NCBI GenBank assembly: GCA_964450355.1
Contig: CAYVDH010000033.1
Coordinates: 1-23,839 of the forward strand
Direction: 5' to 3'
Source: CAYVDH01 sp964450355
GTDB taxonomy: Bacteria; Bacteroidota; Bacteroidia; NS11-12g; UBA955
DNA: 23,839 nucleotides
Shown: piece after piece, positions 14,658 to 22,484 of the stretch
Position numbering within the stretch: position 1 is the stretch's first letter
How the letters are laid out: every line of letters begins with the position of its first letter
Notes under the pieces: model-generated
The model's database searches: none
The model's input: only the letters and a program-made list of their open reading frames with translations
What the model was told of the DNA's origin: nothing
Made by a program: the position numbers and the translations under genes

Positions 14658-15883
14658 TGATGAATGCAAACAGACTCAGTGAATTATTTAATGATGTAGA
14701 TTTAGCAACTGAATCTGATGTTCAAGAATTAAAATCTCTAACCGAATTGCATCCATATTTCTTTAAACCTTTTGCTGTTTTAACCAAAATTTATCTAAAA
14801 AAACAACATTACAGATTCGAAGAGTATTTATTTAAAACATCACTAAGATGTAATGACAGAGCATGGCTTCATGATTATTTATACGATTTTTCAAAACACA
14901 ATATAATTGATGTAGTGGTTCCTGAGGAGGTAGAAAAAATTGAAATAAACTCAGCAGAACCAGAATTAAAAAATTCAATCAATGATTTTTTAGTTGAAGA
15001 AAATTCTCAAACTATCAATGAAGAACTAATAGATAACAATGAAGAACAGCCTTTAGAAACTTATAATAAAGTTGATTTGGAACAGCAAAGCACTGACCCA
15101 GATCTGGAAACCATAGAAGAGGCAACTAATGAGGTAGAAATCATTGAATCAAGCACTGAAAATCAACATGAAGAAATTAGCTTAGAGGAATTACATAATC
15201 AAACTCAAGTTTCTGAAAATGAAATTCATCCTTTGAAAGACGTCAATGCTTTTTTAGAAGAAAATACAGAACAAGGGGACAATCAAAATGAATTGCCAAT
15301 TGAATTTGAATTAGGGATTTCCAATGATTCGGAAACAATTGAAAATGAAGAAAATAAAGATTTAGAGGAGGTTGAAACAGAATTTATCTTGGGCACATTA
15401 CCCAATGATGAAAATGAAGTACAAGCTGAACATATTCAACTTGCAGATATTCAGACATTGAGAAAAAATCCTGTTTACAATGTTGAATCGTTTTTAAGCG
15501 AAGATAAAGAGCAAGAAAATAGATCAATAAAAACCAGTACTGGAGAAAAAGATTTCTTTTCGTGGTTATACCAACCTAACCTACCTGCAACAGAGCAACA
15601 AACTGAAGAGAATTCAATTGATTCATTGAGCATTATAGATAAATTTATAGAATTGAATCCTCAGATAAGCCGTCCTAAAAAAGAGTTTTACAACCCTGAA
15701 AACATGGCGAAAAAAAGTGAGCAATTTGAGTCATTGTTCATGACAGAAACTTTGGCAAATTTATACTATGAACAAGGAAATTTTTCGTTAGCAATTAAGG
15801 CCTATGAAAAATTAAGTTTGCAAAATCCCGAAAAACAAACGTACTTTGCATCCCTTATTGAAAAAATAAAAAAAAATAAATAG
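14657..15883 (+). CDS. Acidic TPR-containing protein between lptE and secG
   Basis: The conserved N-terminal part (about 80 residues: LSELFNDVDLATESDVQEL, then HPYFFKPFAVLTKIYLKK) looks helical. A long acidic region of roughly 220 residues rich in Glu, Asn and Gln is probably disordered. The last 60 residues contain a TPR-like helix pair (ETLANLYYEQGNFSLAIKAY). No signal peptide is seen, so it is probably cytoplasmic. ATGs occur at 14651, 14657 and 14660. The one at 14657 overlaps the lptE stop as TAATG, matching the junction before lptE, and is preferred over the longer frame from 14651. Orthologues in this position are known to me only as hypothetical proteins. Confidence 0.75.
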   Translation: MMNANRLSELFNDVDLATESDVQELKSLTELHPYFFKPFAVLTKIYLKKQHYRFEEYLFKTSLRCNDRAWLHDYLYDFSKHNIIDVVVPEEVEKIEINSAEPELKNSINDFLVEENSQTINEELIDNNEEQPLETYNKVDLEQQSTDPDLETIEEATNEVEIIESSTENQHEEISLEELHNQTQVSENEIHPLKDVNAFLEENTEQGDNQNELPIEFELGISNDSETIENEENKDLEEVETEFILGTLPNDENEVQAEHIQLADIQTLRKNPVYNVESFLSEDKEQENRSIKTSTGEKDFFSWLYQPNLPATEQQTEENSIDSLSIIDKFIELNPQISRPKKEFYNPENMAKKSEQFESLFMTETLANLYYEQGNFSLAIKAYEKLSLQNPEKQTYFASLIEKIKKNK

Positions 15884-15889
15884 ATCATT

Positions 15890-16231
15890 ATGTTTAAATT
15901 AATATTAATACTAGGCATTATAGCAGCCATCATCATGATACTGATTGTATTGGTTCAAAACCCAAAAGGCGGTGGATTGGCATCTAACTTTTCATCAGCT
16001 ACCAATTTCTTTGGAGCAAAACAAACAACTGATGGATTAGAGAAAATTACTTGGGGTGCAGCAGCAGCCATTTTAGTGGTTTCTTTGCTGTGCAGCATGT
16101 ATTACCCTAGCATAGATAAGACCAAAACAGGTGAAAAAGCCAATACTACCCAAGGTCCTGGCACTGATACTGATATTTCAAAATATAAAGGAGTTCCTAC
16201 TCCAAAAGGTACTCCAGCACCAACGAAGTAA
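15890..16231 (+). CDS. secG: Preprotein translocase subunit SecG
   Basis: SecG is the small accessory subunit of the SecYEG inner-membrane channel. The 113 residues show two membrane helices (about 2-22 and 52-72). The conserved cytoplasmic loop VQNPKGGGLASNF lies between them, and a TFFGA-like NFFGAKQTTDGLEKITW comes before the second helix. The C-terminal 35 residues are polar and proline/threonine-rich, longer than in E. coli but usual in Bacteroidota. It begins six bases after the TPR gene stop and is followed by a good terminator. Confidence 0.95.
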   Translation: MFKLILILGIIAAIIMILIVLVQNPKGGGLASNFSSATNFFGAKQTTDGLEKITWGAAAAILVVSLLCSMYYPSIDKTKTGEKANTTQGPGTDTDISKYKGVPTPKGTPAPTK

Positions 16232-16252
16232 TTACTTCAAGATTTTTTTAAC

Positions 16253-16286
16253 AAAAGACAATCATATTATGGTTGTCTTTTTTTTT
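16253..16286 (+). terminator. Rho-independent terminator after secG
   Basis: AAAAGACAATC pairs with GGTTGTCTTTT (one G-T pair) around a seven-base loop and is followed directly by a run of T (16278-16286). It lies 21 bases past the secG stop and ends the activator-lptE-TPR-secG transcript. Confidence 0.88.
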
Positions 16287-16298
16287 ACTATTGCATTC

Positions 16299-16796
16299 AT
16301 GTTTTTTAATTTTACAACAGATAGATTAAACATAAGGCCATTGGTATTGTCAGATAAGCAAATGATATTTGAGTTGCTCAATACCTCATCGTGGATCAAA
16401 TTTATTGGAGATAGAAACATCAAATCAATAGAAGATTCTGAAAATTACATCAAAGCCATCTTAGTCAATAAGAATTACCATTATCATGTCATTGAATTAA
16501 TGCCAGAGCAAATTCCAATTGGAATCATTACTTTTTTAAATAGAAACCATCAAGATTTCCCTGATTTGGGATTTGCTATATTGCCTCATTATGAAGGAAG
16601 GGGTTATACCTACGAGGCATGCAAAGGCTATTTGGATAAGCTCATAAAAAACAAAGTTTCTAAGAAAATTTTAGGTATAGCACAATCAGAAAATGTAAAA
16701 TCAATAAACTTACTTGAAAGGTTGGGCTTTAAGTATGACCATATCAAGCTTGAAAACCAAAAGCAATTATCGGTTTACGAGTTTGTAATTAACTAA
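16299..16796 (+). CDS. GNAT-family N-acetyltransferase (RimJ/RimL-like)
   Basis: The protein transfers acetyl from acetyl-CoA, perhaps to a protein N-terminus or small molecule. TDRLNIRPLVLSD at the start is the hallmark of the RimJ/RimL-type Acetyltransf_3 group. The CoA loop is LPHYEGRGYTYEACKGYL, and NVKSINLLERLGFKYD is the late N-x-x-S...LGF motif. The open frame extends left to 16131, but that part runs through the end of secG and its terminator. The ATG at 16299 (MFFNFTTDRLNIR, 165 residues) is therefore chosen. A TACTATTG at 16286-16293 may be a weak promoter. Its stop overlaps the stop of the convergent asparaginase gene by four bases. Confidence 0.82.
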   Translation: MFFNFTTDRLNIRPLVLSDKQMIFELLNTSSWIKFIGDRNIKSIEDSENYIKAILVNKNYHYHVIELMPEQIPIGIITFLNRNHQDFPDLGFAILPHYEGRGYTYEACKGYLDKLIKNKVSKKILGIAQSENVKSINLLERLGFKYDHIKLENQKQLSVYEFVIN

Positions 16797-17827
16797 TGTT
16801 GAGGTTGAGCTGAAGGATTGAAATTTAGGTTTTTAGAAACCATGGTTTCACCTGTATTTAATTGACCAAAGTTTAAATTTTCACACTTTACATAGTGTCT
16901 CAATCTGATGTTTGAATCTGAATTCAAAATGTTCATTTGTTCAATTAACTCTTGAGCAACATTGTATTGAGGTCCCATTTTACCATCGTCTATTTTAATG
17001 CAAACTCCCATTTTGTTTGAAATGACACCAATGCTGTAAACACCGTCAGCGCCTGTTTTGCCTATTAATTTACCATTGGATTCTTTCATTAAGTCTGTAC
17101 AATACCTTTTAGCACCTGCAATCATTTCAGGGTATTTGATGATGGCATTTACCATCAATGAACATGCCTTTTGAATGGAAGAATCGAATTGTTTAGGGTT
17201 AATTAAATTTTTGTAAGCAACAGCTTGATTGTAAACAGGAAAAGCAAATATAGGAGCACTGCAACCGTCAATTCCTGTTTGAAACTTTTCTAATGGATAT
17301 TGATAAAATTCAGATACTACTTTTTTAATGTTTATATGCAAAGGGTGATTGGCATCAATGTATTTATGAATAGGTAATTGATGATAGACACAATAGGCTA
17401 AAAATCCTGCGTGTTTTCCACTGCAATTGTTGTGAATTTTTTGAGGTTTTAAATCCGATTTAATCAATTTAACTTGGTCTTCTTTAAGCGTTGGCATTTG
17501 AGGACCGCAAAGCAAATCGTTTTCAGTTAATCCAATTTTATTTAAGATGCTTCTCACCACCTCTACGTGTTGAGGTTCTCCATTGTGGCTGCCACAAAAA
17601 AGAGCAATTTCCTTTTCAGTAAATCCAAAATGTTCTACTGCTCCAGAGGTTAATAATGGTATTTGTTGGAAGAATTTTAAAGCAGAACGAGGGTAACATA
17701 TTTGTTGAATATCTCCACAACTGTATATAACCTTGTTGTCATCGTCCACTACACACACTACACCTCTGTGAAAACTTTCTAATACATTTCCTCTGTACAC
17801 TTCTACTAATATGGGATTGGCACTCAT
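16793..17827 (-). CDS. L-asparaginase, ReAV (class 3, zinc) type
   Basis: The protein belongs to the Asparaginase_II family (Rhizobium etli ReAV type), unrelated to E. coli AnsA/AnsB. It would hydrolyse asparagine to aspartate and ammonia in the cytoplasm. Key residues fall at the same numbers as in ReAV: Ser48 and Lys51 in PRSALK, Cys135 and Lys138 in NNCSGKHAG, and Cys189 in GIDGCSAP. In the known structure Cys135, Lys138 and Cys189 bind zinc. The length of 344 is normal. No signal peptide is present. It starts five bases after the pyrB stop in the same direction, so it is probably co-transcribed and would supply aspartate for pyrB. Confidence 0.9.
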   Translation of the reverse strand: MSANPILVEVYRGNVLESFHRGVVCVVDDDNKVIYSCGDIQQICYPRSALKFFQQIPLLTSGAVEHFGFTEKEIALFCGSHNGEPQHVEVVRSILNKIGLTENDLLCGPQMPTLKEDQVKLIKSDLKPQKIHNNCSGKHAGFLAYCVYHQLPIHKYIDANHPLHINIKKVVSEFYQYPLEKFQTGIDGCSAPIFAFPVYNQAVAYKNLINPKQFDSSIQKACSLMVNAIIKYPEMIAGAKRYCTDLMKESNGKLIGKTGADGVYSIGVISNKMGVCIKIDDGKMGPQYNVAQELIEQMNILNSDSNIRLRHYVKCENLNFGQLNTGETMVSKNLNFNPSAQPQH

Positions 17828-17832
17828 GAATA

Positions 17833-18762
17833 TTAATTGTCGTTATTGGATGCTAATAAATACATACAAGCCATTCTGATGGCTACTCCATTTTCTACTT
17901 GATCTAAAATGATGCTGTAGTCGCTGTCTGCTACCTCGCTAGTTATCTCCACACCTCTGTTTATTGGTCCTGGGTGAAGAATGGTGATGTCTTTACCTAT
18001 GGATTTTAATAAAGGAAGAGTAAGTCCATATTGCATGGAGTATTCTCTCAACGATGGGAAATAAGGAATTTCTTGTCTTTCCAATTGGATTCTTAGCATG
18101 TTAGCAACATCGCACCATTCCAGTGCTTTGGTTAAATTGTATTCCACTTTAACTCCCAATTGTTCAATGTATTTTGGAATCAATGTGGAAGGACCGCACA
18201 CCATCACTTCTGCCCCTAATTTTTGAAGGCAAAAAATATTGGATAAAGCGACACGGCTATGAAGAATATCACCAATGATGGCTACTTTTTTACCACTTAC
18301 ATCACCACAGGTTTCTTTGATAGAAAAGGCATCGAGTAAAGCTTGTGTAGGATGTTCGTGAGTGCCATCGCCAGCATTGAGAATGGTAGCATTGATGTGT
18401 TTAGATAAAAAAATACAAGCACCCGGACTTGGATGTCTCATCACTACCATGTCCACTTTCATGCTCAATATGTTTTTTACTGTATCTATGAGTGTTTCAC
18501 CTTTGGAAACTGAAGACGAGGAAGATGAGAAATTGACAACATCAGCACTTAATCTTTTTTGAGCAAGTTCAAAGGATACTCTTGTTCTGGTGGAATTTTC
18601 AAAAAATAAGTTAGCAATGGTAATGTCTCTGAGTGATGGAACTTTTTTAATGGGTCGATTGATGATGGTTTTAAAATTATCTGCTGTATCAAAAATTAGT
18701 TTGATATCTTCAGGTTTTAAATCTTTAATTCCTAATAAATGTTTAACAGATAATTGTGTCAT
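17833..18762 (-). CDS. pyrB: Aspartate carbamoyltransferase, catalytic subunit
   Basis: PyrB condenses carbamoyl phosphate and aspartate, the first committed step of pyrimidine synthesis. The signature STRTR is followed by the SKGET loop, then HPTQALLD and HPGPINRG, all characteristic of the catalytic chain. The frame extends to 18777. The ATG at 18762 overlaps the pyrR stop as ATGA and gives a normal start (MTQLSVKHLLGIKDL, 309 residues), so it is preferred. No pyrI regulatory chain is adjacent. Upstream is pyrR and downstream an asparaginase, in one operon. Confidence 0.95.
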   Translation of the reverse strand: MTQLSVKHLLGIKDLKPEDIKLIFDTADNFKTIINRPIKKVPSLRDITIANLFFENSTRTRVSFELAQKRLSADVVNFSSSSSSVSKGETLIDTVKNILSMKVDMVVMRHPSPGACIFLSKHINATILNAGDGTHEHPTQALLDAFSIKETCGDVSGKKVAIIGDILHSRVALSNIFCLQKLGAEVMVCGPSTLIPKYIEQLGVKVEYNLTKALEWCDVANMLRIQLERQEIPYFPSLREYSMQYGLTLPLLKSIGKDITILHPGPINRGVEITSEVADSDYSIILDQVENGVAIRMACMYLLASNNDN

Positions 18763-19292
18763 ATATTGGTTAACCAAACTTGGTAATTATTTTCCTCCCA
18801 CTGTACTTTTACTTTTTGTTGATTTCCTCTTGTATCTACTGTTTTCCCTACATAATCTGGAGCTATAGGGTTTTCACGGTTAAATTTTCTATCGATGAGT
18901 ACGCATAATTCGACTTTAGCAGGGCGACCAAAATCTACCAAAGCATCCATGGCACTTCTGATGCTTCTTCCGGTGAATAGAACATCATCAATGAGGATAA
19001 TTTTCATTTTTTCGGTGCTAAAGTTGATGTCAATAGGATTAGGAGTCAGTTGTTTGTTTGACTGTCTAAAATCATCGCGATAGAAAGTAATATCTAATTC
19101 GCCATACATCACTTTTTTACCTATGATTTCTTCTACCAATTTGGTGATGATTCTTGCAGGATAAATACCACGAGGTTGCAATCCAACAATGGCGGTATCT
19201 TGGAATGGAAAATGATTTTCTACTAACTCATAGGCTAATCTGTGCAATGAAGCATTGAGAGTTTGATGGTTGTATAATAGTTTATTTTCCAT
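18759..19292 (-). CDS. pyrR: PyrR, bifunctional pyrimidine regulator/uracil phosphoribosyltransferase
   Basis: PyrR is a PRPP-dependent phosphoribosyltransferase fold protein; in Gram-positives it binds pyr mRNA to control attenuation. The 177 residues contain the PRPP motif ILIDDVLFTGRSIRSA at about 99-114. GLQPRGIYPA, LDITFYRDDF and DRGNREN-like LIDRKFNREN also match the family. Its ATG shares a base with the stop of the EVE gene (TAATG) and its stop overlaps the pyrB start (ATGA). No convincing PyrR-type attenuator was seen before the operon. A small GGGTTTTACCC hairpin lies upstream of the EVE gene. Confidence 0.93.
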   Translation of the reverse strand: MENKLLYNHQTLNASLHRLAYELVENHFPFQDTAIVGLQPRGIYPARIITKLVEEIIGKKVMYGELDITFYRDDFRQSNKQLTPNPIDINFSTEKMKIILIDDVLFTGRSIRSAMDALVDFGRPAKVELCVLIDRKFNRENPIAPDYVGKTVDTRGNQQKVKVQWEENNYQVWLTNI

Positions 19293-19702
19293 TATTTTGT
19301 TTCAGACAATTCGAGTATGGTGTCAAACTCTTCTGGTTTTAAGTCCACTACACTGAGTCGCATTTGTCTGATTAAATTGATTTGTTTTAATTTAGGTTCT
19401 GCTTTAATTTGAGCTAAAGTGACAGGTTTTTTTAATTTTTTATAAGGGGCAATGTCCACTACTACCCAGTTGGTATCGTCAGTGGTGGGGTCTTGATAAG
19501 CTGTTTTAATGACTTTGGCAATTCCTACAACTTCTTTGCCTTCGTTGCTGTGATAAAATAGACACAAGTCGCCTTTTTGCATGGCTTTGAGATTGTTTCG
19601 AGCTTGGTAATTTCTTACTCCGTCCCAAAAAGTGCTTTTATCTTTCACTAACTGACTCCAAGGATACTTAAAAGGTTCAGATTTTAGCAGCCAATAATTC
19701 AT
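19292..19702 (-). CDS. EVE-domain protein
   Basis: EVE domains are PUA-like folds thought to bind modified bases. The product begins MNYWLLKSEPFKYPW, the classical EVE start (YWLLKSEP). It continues with WDGVRNYQARNNLKAMQKGD and CLFYHSNEGKEVVGIAKV, all hallmark segments, giving 136 residues for one full domain. The frame is open to a TTG at 19747, but the ATG at 19702 fits the family. It is the first gene of the operon with pyrR, pyrB and an asparaginase. Whether it acts in pyrimidine metabolism or is simply carried along is unknown. Confidence 0.9.
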   Translation of the reverse strand: MNYWLLKSEPFKYPWSQLVKDKSTFWDGVRNYQARNNLKAMQKGDLCLFYHSNEGKEVVGIAKVIKTAYQDPTTDDTNWVVVDIAPYKKLKKPVTLAQIKAEPKLKQINLIRQMRLSVVDLKPEEFDTILELSETK

Positions 19703-19833
19703 TGAGAGCAAAGGAAAAGATTTTTTTGTTTTTAAACAACAATCCAATGAAAAGGATATGGACTAATTGTAAACATGGGTAAAACCCTAAATTGAATTAA
19801 ACATTTCTTTTTGTTAATGCATTTGAGGTTGAT

Positions 19834-20445
19834 TTATTTGAAGATAAATGGTAAAAGAACATAATAAAGGTATAAGAAACCAATTAATAAATTAAAGAAT
19901 AAAATAATGATAACAATTGCATGTATTTTGCCTCTGTATTTGTTTTTATTGTTTTTGATTTTAAACAGTCCAATGATGGCGAATACAACTCCTAATACAA
20001 CTAATAATAATAAAATTGGAAAAGTAAATCCTGAAATTACATTAATAAATAGACCTATATAAAATAAAAATGCTCCTGTCTCAACATGTTTTTCATAGGG
20101 TAATTTTTCCTTATCTTTTTTTTTATCAGGTGCAGATTTTTTATTGAATTTCTTTTTCGGTTTTAAATTTAACTTTTTGATATTACTATAAGCTAAAGTG
20201 TCAACTAAGTTATCAATCTCATTTTGTTCTATAGTACTTTCTATACTTCCTGTATTTGTTTTATTGTAAATTAATGCTTGTCTTTTCTCCGCTTTTTTTG
20301 CTTGAACATATTCAGGTTTTTCATCTTTGCCCCATTCCAAATTTAATTTGTAACCATTGCCATACCTAGCTTTGGAGATTACACCGCAGGATGAGTAAAA
20401 TAAACAATACAGCAGGCCTATAAACACCAGGATATTTGATTTCAT
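19834..20445 (-). CDS. Lipoprotein with three C-terminal membrane helices
   Basis: The ATG at 20445 gives a 203-residue protein (an earlier TTG at 20454 is less likely). The signal ends in FYSSC (Cys20). The mature start, KARYGNGYKLNLEWGKD, resembles the K-R-x-Y-x-x-G-Y-x-x motif seen in many small Bacteroidota lipoproteins. A basic, probably disordered stretch (LKPKKKFNKKSAPDKKKDKE) leads to about three hydrophobic segments in the last 90 residues, as in DUF4190-like modules. A lipid anchor plus membrane helices suggests an inner-membrane location. Function is unknown. It stands alone, divergent from uvrC. Confidence 0.7.
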   Translation of the reverse strand: MKSNILVFIGLLYCLFYSSCGVISKARYGNGYKLNLEWGKDEKPEYVQAKKAEKRQALIYNKTNTGSIESTIEQNEIDNLVDTLAYSNIKKLNLKPKKKFNKKSAPDKKKDKEKLPYEKHVETGAFLFYIGLFINVISGFTFPILLLLVVLGVVFAIIGLFKIKNNKNKYRGKIHAIVIIILFFNLLIGFLYLYYVLLPFIFK

Positions 20446-20465
20446 AAAATACAATTATTTAATAA

Positions 20466-20473
20466 CAAATGTA
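20466..20473 (-). promoter_or_regulatory. Putative -7 box TACATTTG for the lipoprotein
   Basis: On the minus strand TACATTTG matches TAnnTTTG exactly and ends 20 bases before the ATG at 20445. No good -33 TTTG was found at 19 bases. Confidence 0.45.
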
Positions 20474-20647
20474 ACAAATACTATTTTTATTTCCTAAAAA
20501 ATATTCATTTTCAGGTGTTTGCATAGACAATTCTTGAATTGATTTTTATTTTAAGTCTTTGCATCTACATTTATAAATTCAATGAATCAATTTCTTTTTT
20601 ATTTAATATTCTTATACACAGTTTTACCTATTGGATAATTTTATCTT

Positions 20648-20655
20648 TATTTTTG
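20648..20655 (+). promoter_or_regulatory. Putative -7 box TATTTTTG before uvrC
   Basis: This TAnnTTTG match ends 11 bases before the uvrC ATG at 20667. It also supports that ATG over the earlier TTG at 20631, which would lie upstream of transcription. Confidence 0.45.
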
Positions 20656-20666
20656 CTTTTTGTTAC

Positions 20667-22484
20667 ATGCGTTCAAACAAAGCTTTGCTACAACCTGTTT
20701 TGTCTAATCTCCCTGAACAAGCAGGAGTTTATAAGTATTTTGATGATAACAAAGAGATCATTTACATCGGTAAAGCTAAGAATTTAAAAAAAAGAGTTAA
20801 TAGCTATTTCACAAAAACACATGAGGATGAAAAAACCCGTGTTTTAGTATCTAAAATATGCCATATTGAATACACTGTTGTTGATACTGAATTCGATGCT
20901 CTGCTTCTAGAAAACAGTTTAATTAAAAAATTTCAACCAAAGTACAACATCAATTTAAAAGATGGCAAATCATACCCTTTAATTAAAATTACCAAAGAAA
21001 GATTTCCAAGAATATTTGCCATGCGTAATAAAGATGATGATTCGGAATATTACGGTCCATACAGCAGTGTCAAAGCCATGTATGTAGTGCTCGATTTAAT
21101 CAATAAACTTTACCCTACAAGAAATTGCAGTTATCCACTTACAGAAAAAAATGTGGAATTGAAAAAATACAAATTGTGCTTAGAATATCAAATTGGCAAT
21201 TGCAAAGGTCCATGCCAAGGTCTTATTTCAGAACCAGAATACAACAAACAAATGGACCAAATCCGCAACATTCTAAAAGGGAAAATCCAAGTAGTAAAAA
21301 AAGATTTAAAACAACAAATAGATGATTATGTTGAAAAAATGGAATTTGAAAAAGCGCATCTTGTCAAAGAAAATTTGCTGCTTTTAGATCATTTTCAAGC
21401 TAAGTCCACCATAGTTAGTCATAATATCAATAACGTGCATGTGTTCAATATCACCAGCACCAACAACACTTCTTATGTCAATTTTTTAAAGGTTGTAGAT
21501 GGAATGATCATACAAACTCAAAATACTGAAATAAAAAAGAAATTAAATGAAACTGACGAAGAAATATTGAATTATTTCATAGCTGAAACCATTGTGGAAT
21601 CAGAGACTGAAATAGAAGAAATAATTCTGCCATTCCCTATCGAATTGTCCATCAATGATGGATTTAAAACTAAAATTACTGTTCCTCAAATTGGAGATAA
21701 AAAAAACTTATTGGATTTAAGCCTTAAAAACGTTCTGTTCATGAAAAGGGAAAAAGAGCTTGCCGCTGAAAAACTTGACCCTCAAATTAGAATCGATAGG
21801 CTATTAACAGTCATGAAAGAGGATTTAAAACTTAAAACTTTACCTAAACACATTGAATGTTTTGACAATTCTAACATACAAGGTACTTTTCCTGTCTCGG
21901 CTTGTGTGGTATTTAAAGATGCTAAACCCAGTAAAAAGGATTACCGCCATTTTAATGTGAAAACAGTAGAAGGGCCTAACGATTTTGATACCATGAAAGA
22001 AGTCATTTATAGAAGGTATTCACGTTTGATGGAAGAAAATCAGCTTCTGCCAGATTTGGTTGTTGTTGATGGAGGCAAAGGTCAGTTAAGTTCTGCCGTA
22101 GAAGTGCTCAAACAACTTAATATATATGATAAAGTGCCTATCATCGGAATTGCAAAAAAATTGGAAGAACTGTTTTATCCCAATGACCCAATTCCACTGT
22201 ATTTAAATAAAAAATCTGAAACGCTTAAAGTGATACAACAAATGAGAGATGAGGCTCACAGATTTGGTATCTCACACCACAGAAATAGAAGGAGTAAAAA
22301 TTTTACTAAATCAAACATCGAAAACATAGAAGGAATAGGAGAAAAAACTGCTGATTTATTGTTAAGTCATTTTAAGTCTGTAAAAAAAATAAAAGAGGCG
22401 AGCAAAGAGGATTTATTGAACGTAGTAAACCATAAAATAGCTGAAAAGATATTGAATTATTTTAAACACGATGATGGGCAATAA
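20667..22484 (+). CDS. uvrC: UvrABC excinuclease subunit C
   Basis: UvrC makes both cuts around a DNA lesion during nucleotide excision repair. From the ATG at 20667 (MRSNKALLQPVLSNLP) the protein has 605 residues, the usual length. The domains in order are: GIY-YIG nuclease (GVYKYF, then IIYIGKAKNLKKRV at about 31-44), a Cys-containing segment (YKLCLEYQIGNCKGPC), a UVR motif (VEKMEFEKAHLVKENL), the RNase-H-like second nuclease (ECFDNSNIQGTFPV and VVDGGKGQLSSA), and C-terminal helix-hairpin-helices (NIEGIGEKTADLLLSHF). The frame continues to a TTG at 20631, but that extension is hydrophobic and unlike the family. The stop overlaps the longest pabB frame. Confidence 0.96.
   Translation: MRSNKALLQPVLSNLPEQAGVYKYFDDNKEIIYIGKAKNLKKRVNSYFTKTHEDEKTRVLVSKICHIEYTVVDTEFDALLLENSLIKKFQPKYNINLKDGKSYPLIKITKERFPRIFAMRNKDDDSEYYGPYSSVKAMYVVLDLINKLYPTRNCSYPLTEKNVELKKYKLCLEYQIGNCKGPCQGLISEPEYNKQMDQIRNILKGKIQVVKKDLKQQIDDYVEKMEFEKAHLVKENLLLLDHFQAKSTIVSHNINNVHVFNITSTNNTSYVNFLKVVDGMIIQTQNTEIKKKLNETDEEILNYFIAETIVESETEIEEIILPFPIELSINDGFKTKITVPQIGDKKNLLDLSLKNVLFMKREKELAAEKLDPQIRIDRLLTVMKEDLKLKTLPKHIECFDNSNIQGTFPVSACVVFKDAKPSKKDYRHFNVKTVEGPNDFDTMKEVIYRRYSRLMEENQLLPDLVVVDGGKGQLSSAVEVLKQLNIYDKVPIIGIAKKLEELFYPNDPIPLYLNKKSETLKVIQQMRDEAHRFGISHHRNRRSKNFTKSNIENIEGIGEKTADLLLSHFKSVKKIKEASKEDLLNVVNHKIAEKILNYFKHDDGQ

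Noticed and set aside
16131..16298. N-terminal extension of the second GNAT frame
   Set aside because: It overlaps the end of secG and runs through its terminator; the family start motif begins after the ATG at 16299.
18763..18777. Longer pyrB start
   Set aside because: The ATG at 18762 gives the ATGA overlap with pyrR and a normal N-terminus.
19703..19747. Longer EVE-protein start at TTG
   Set aside because: EVE proteins begin at the MNYWLLKSEP segment; the extra 15 residues have no support.
19703..19833. PyrR-type attenuator before the EVE-pyrR-pyrB operon
   Set aside because: Only a small GGGTTTTACCC hairpin is seen; no terminator/antiterminator pair or conserved PyrR-binding loop could be made out.
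20631..20666. Longer uvrC start at TTG
   Set aside because: The extension is hydrophobic and unlike UvrC, and the -7 box at 20648 would lie inside it.
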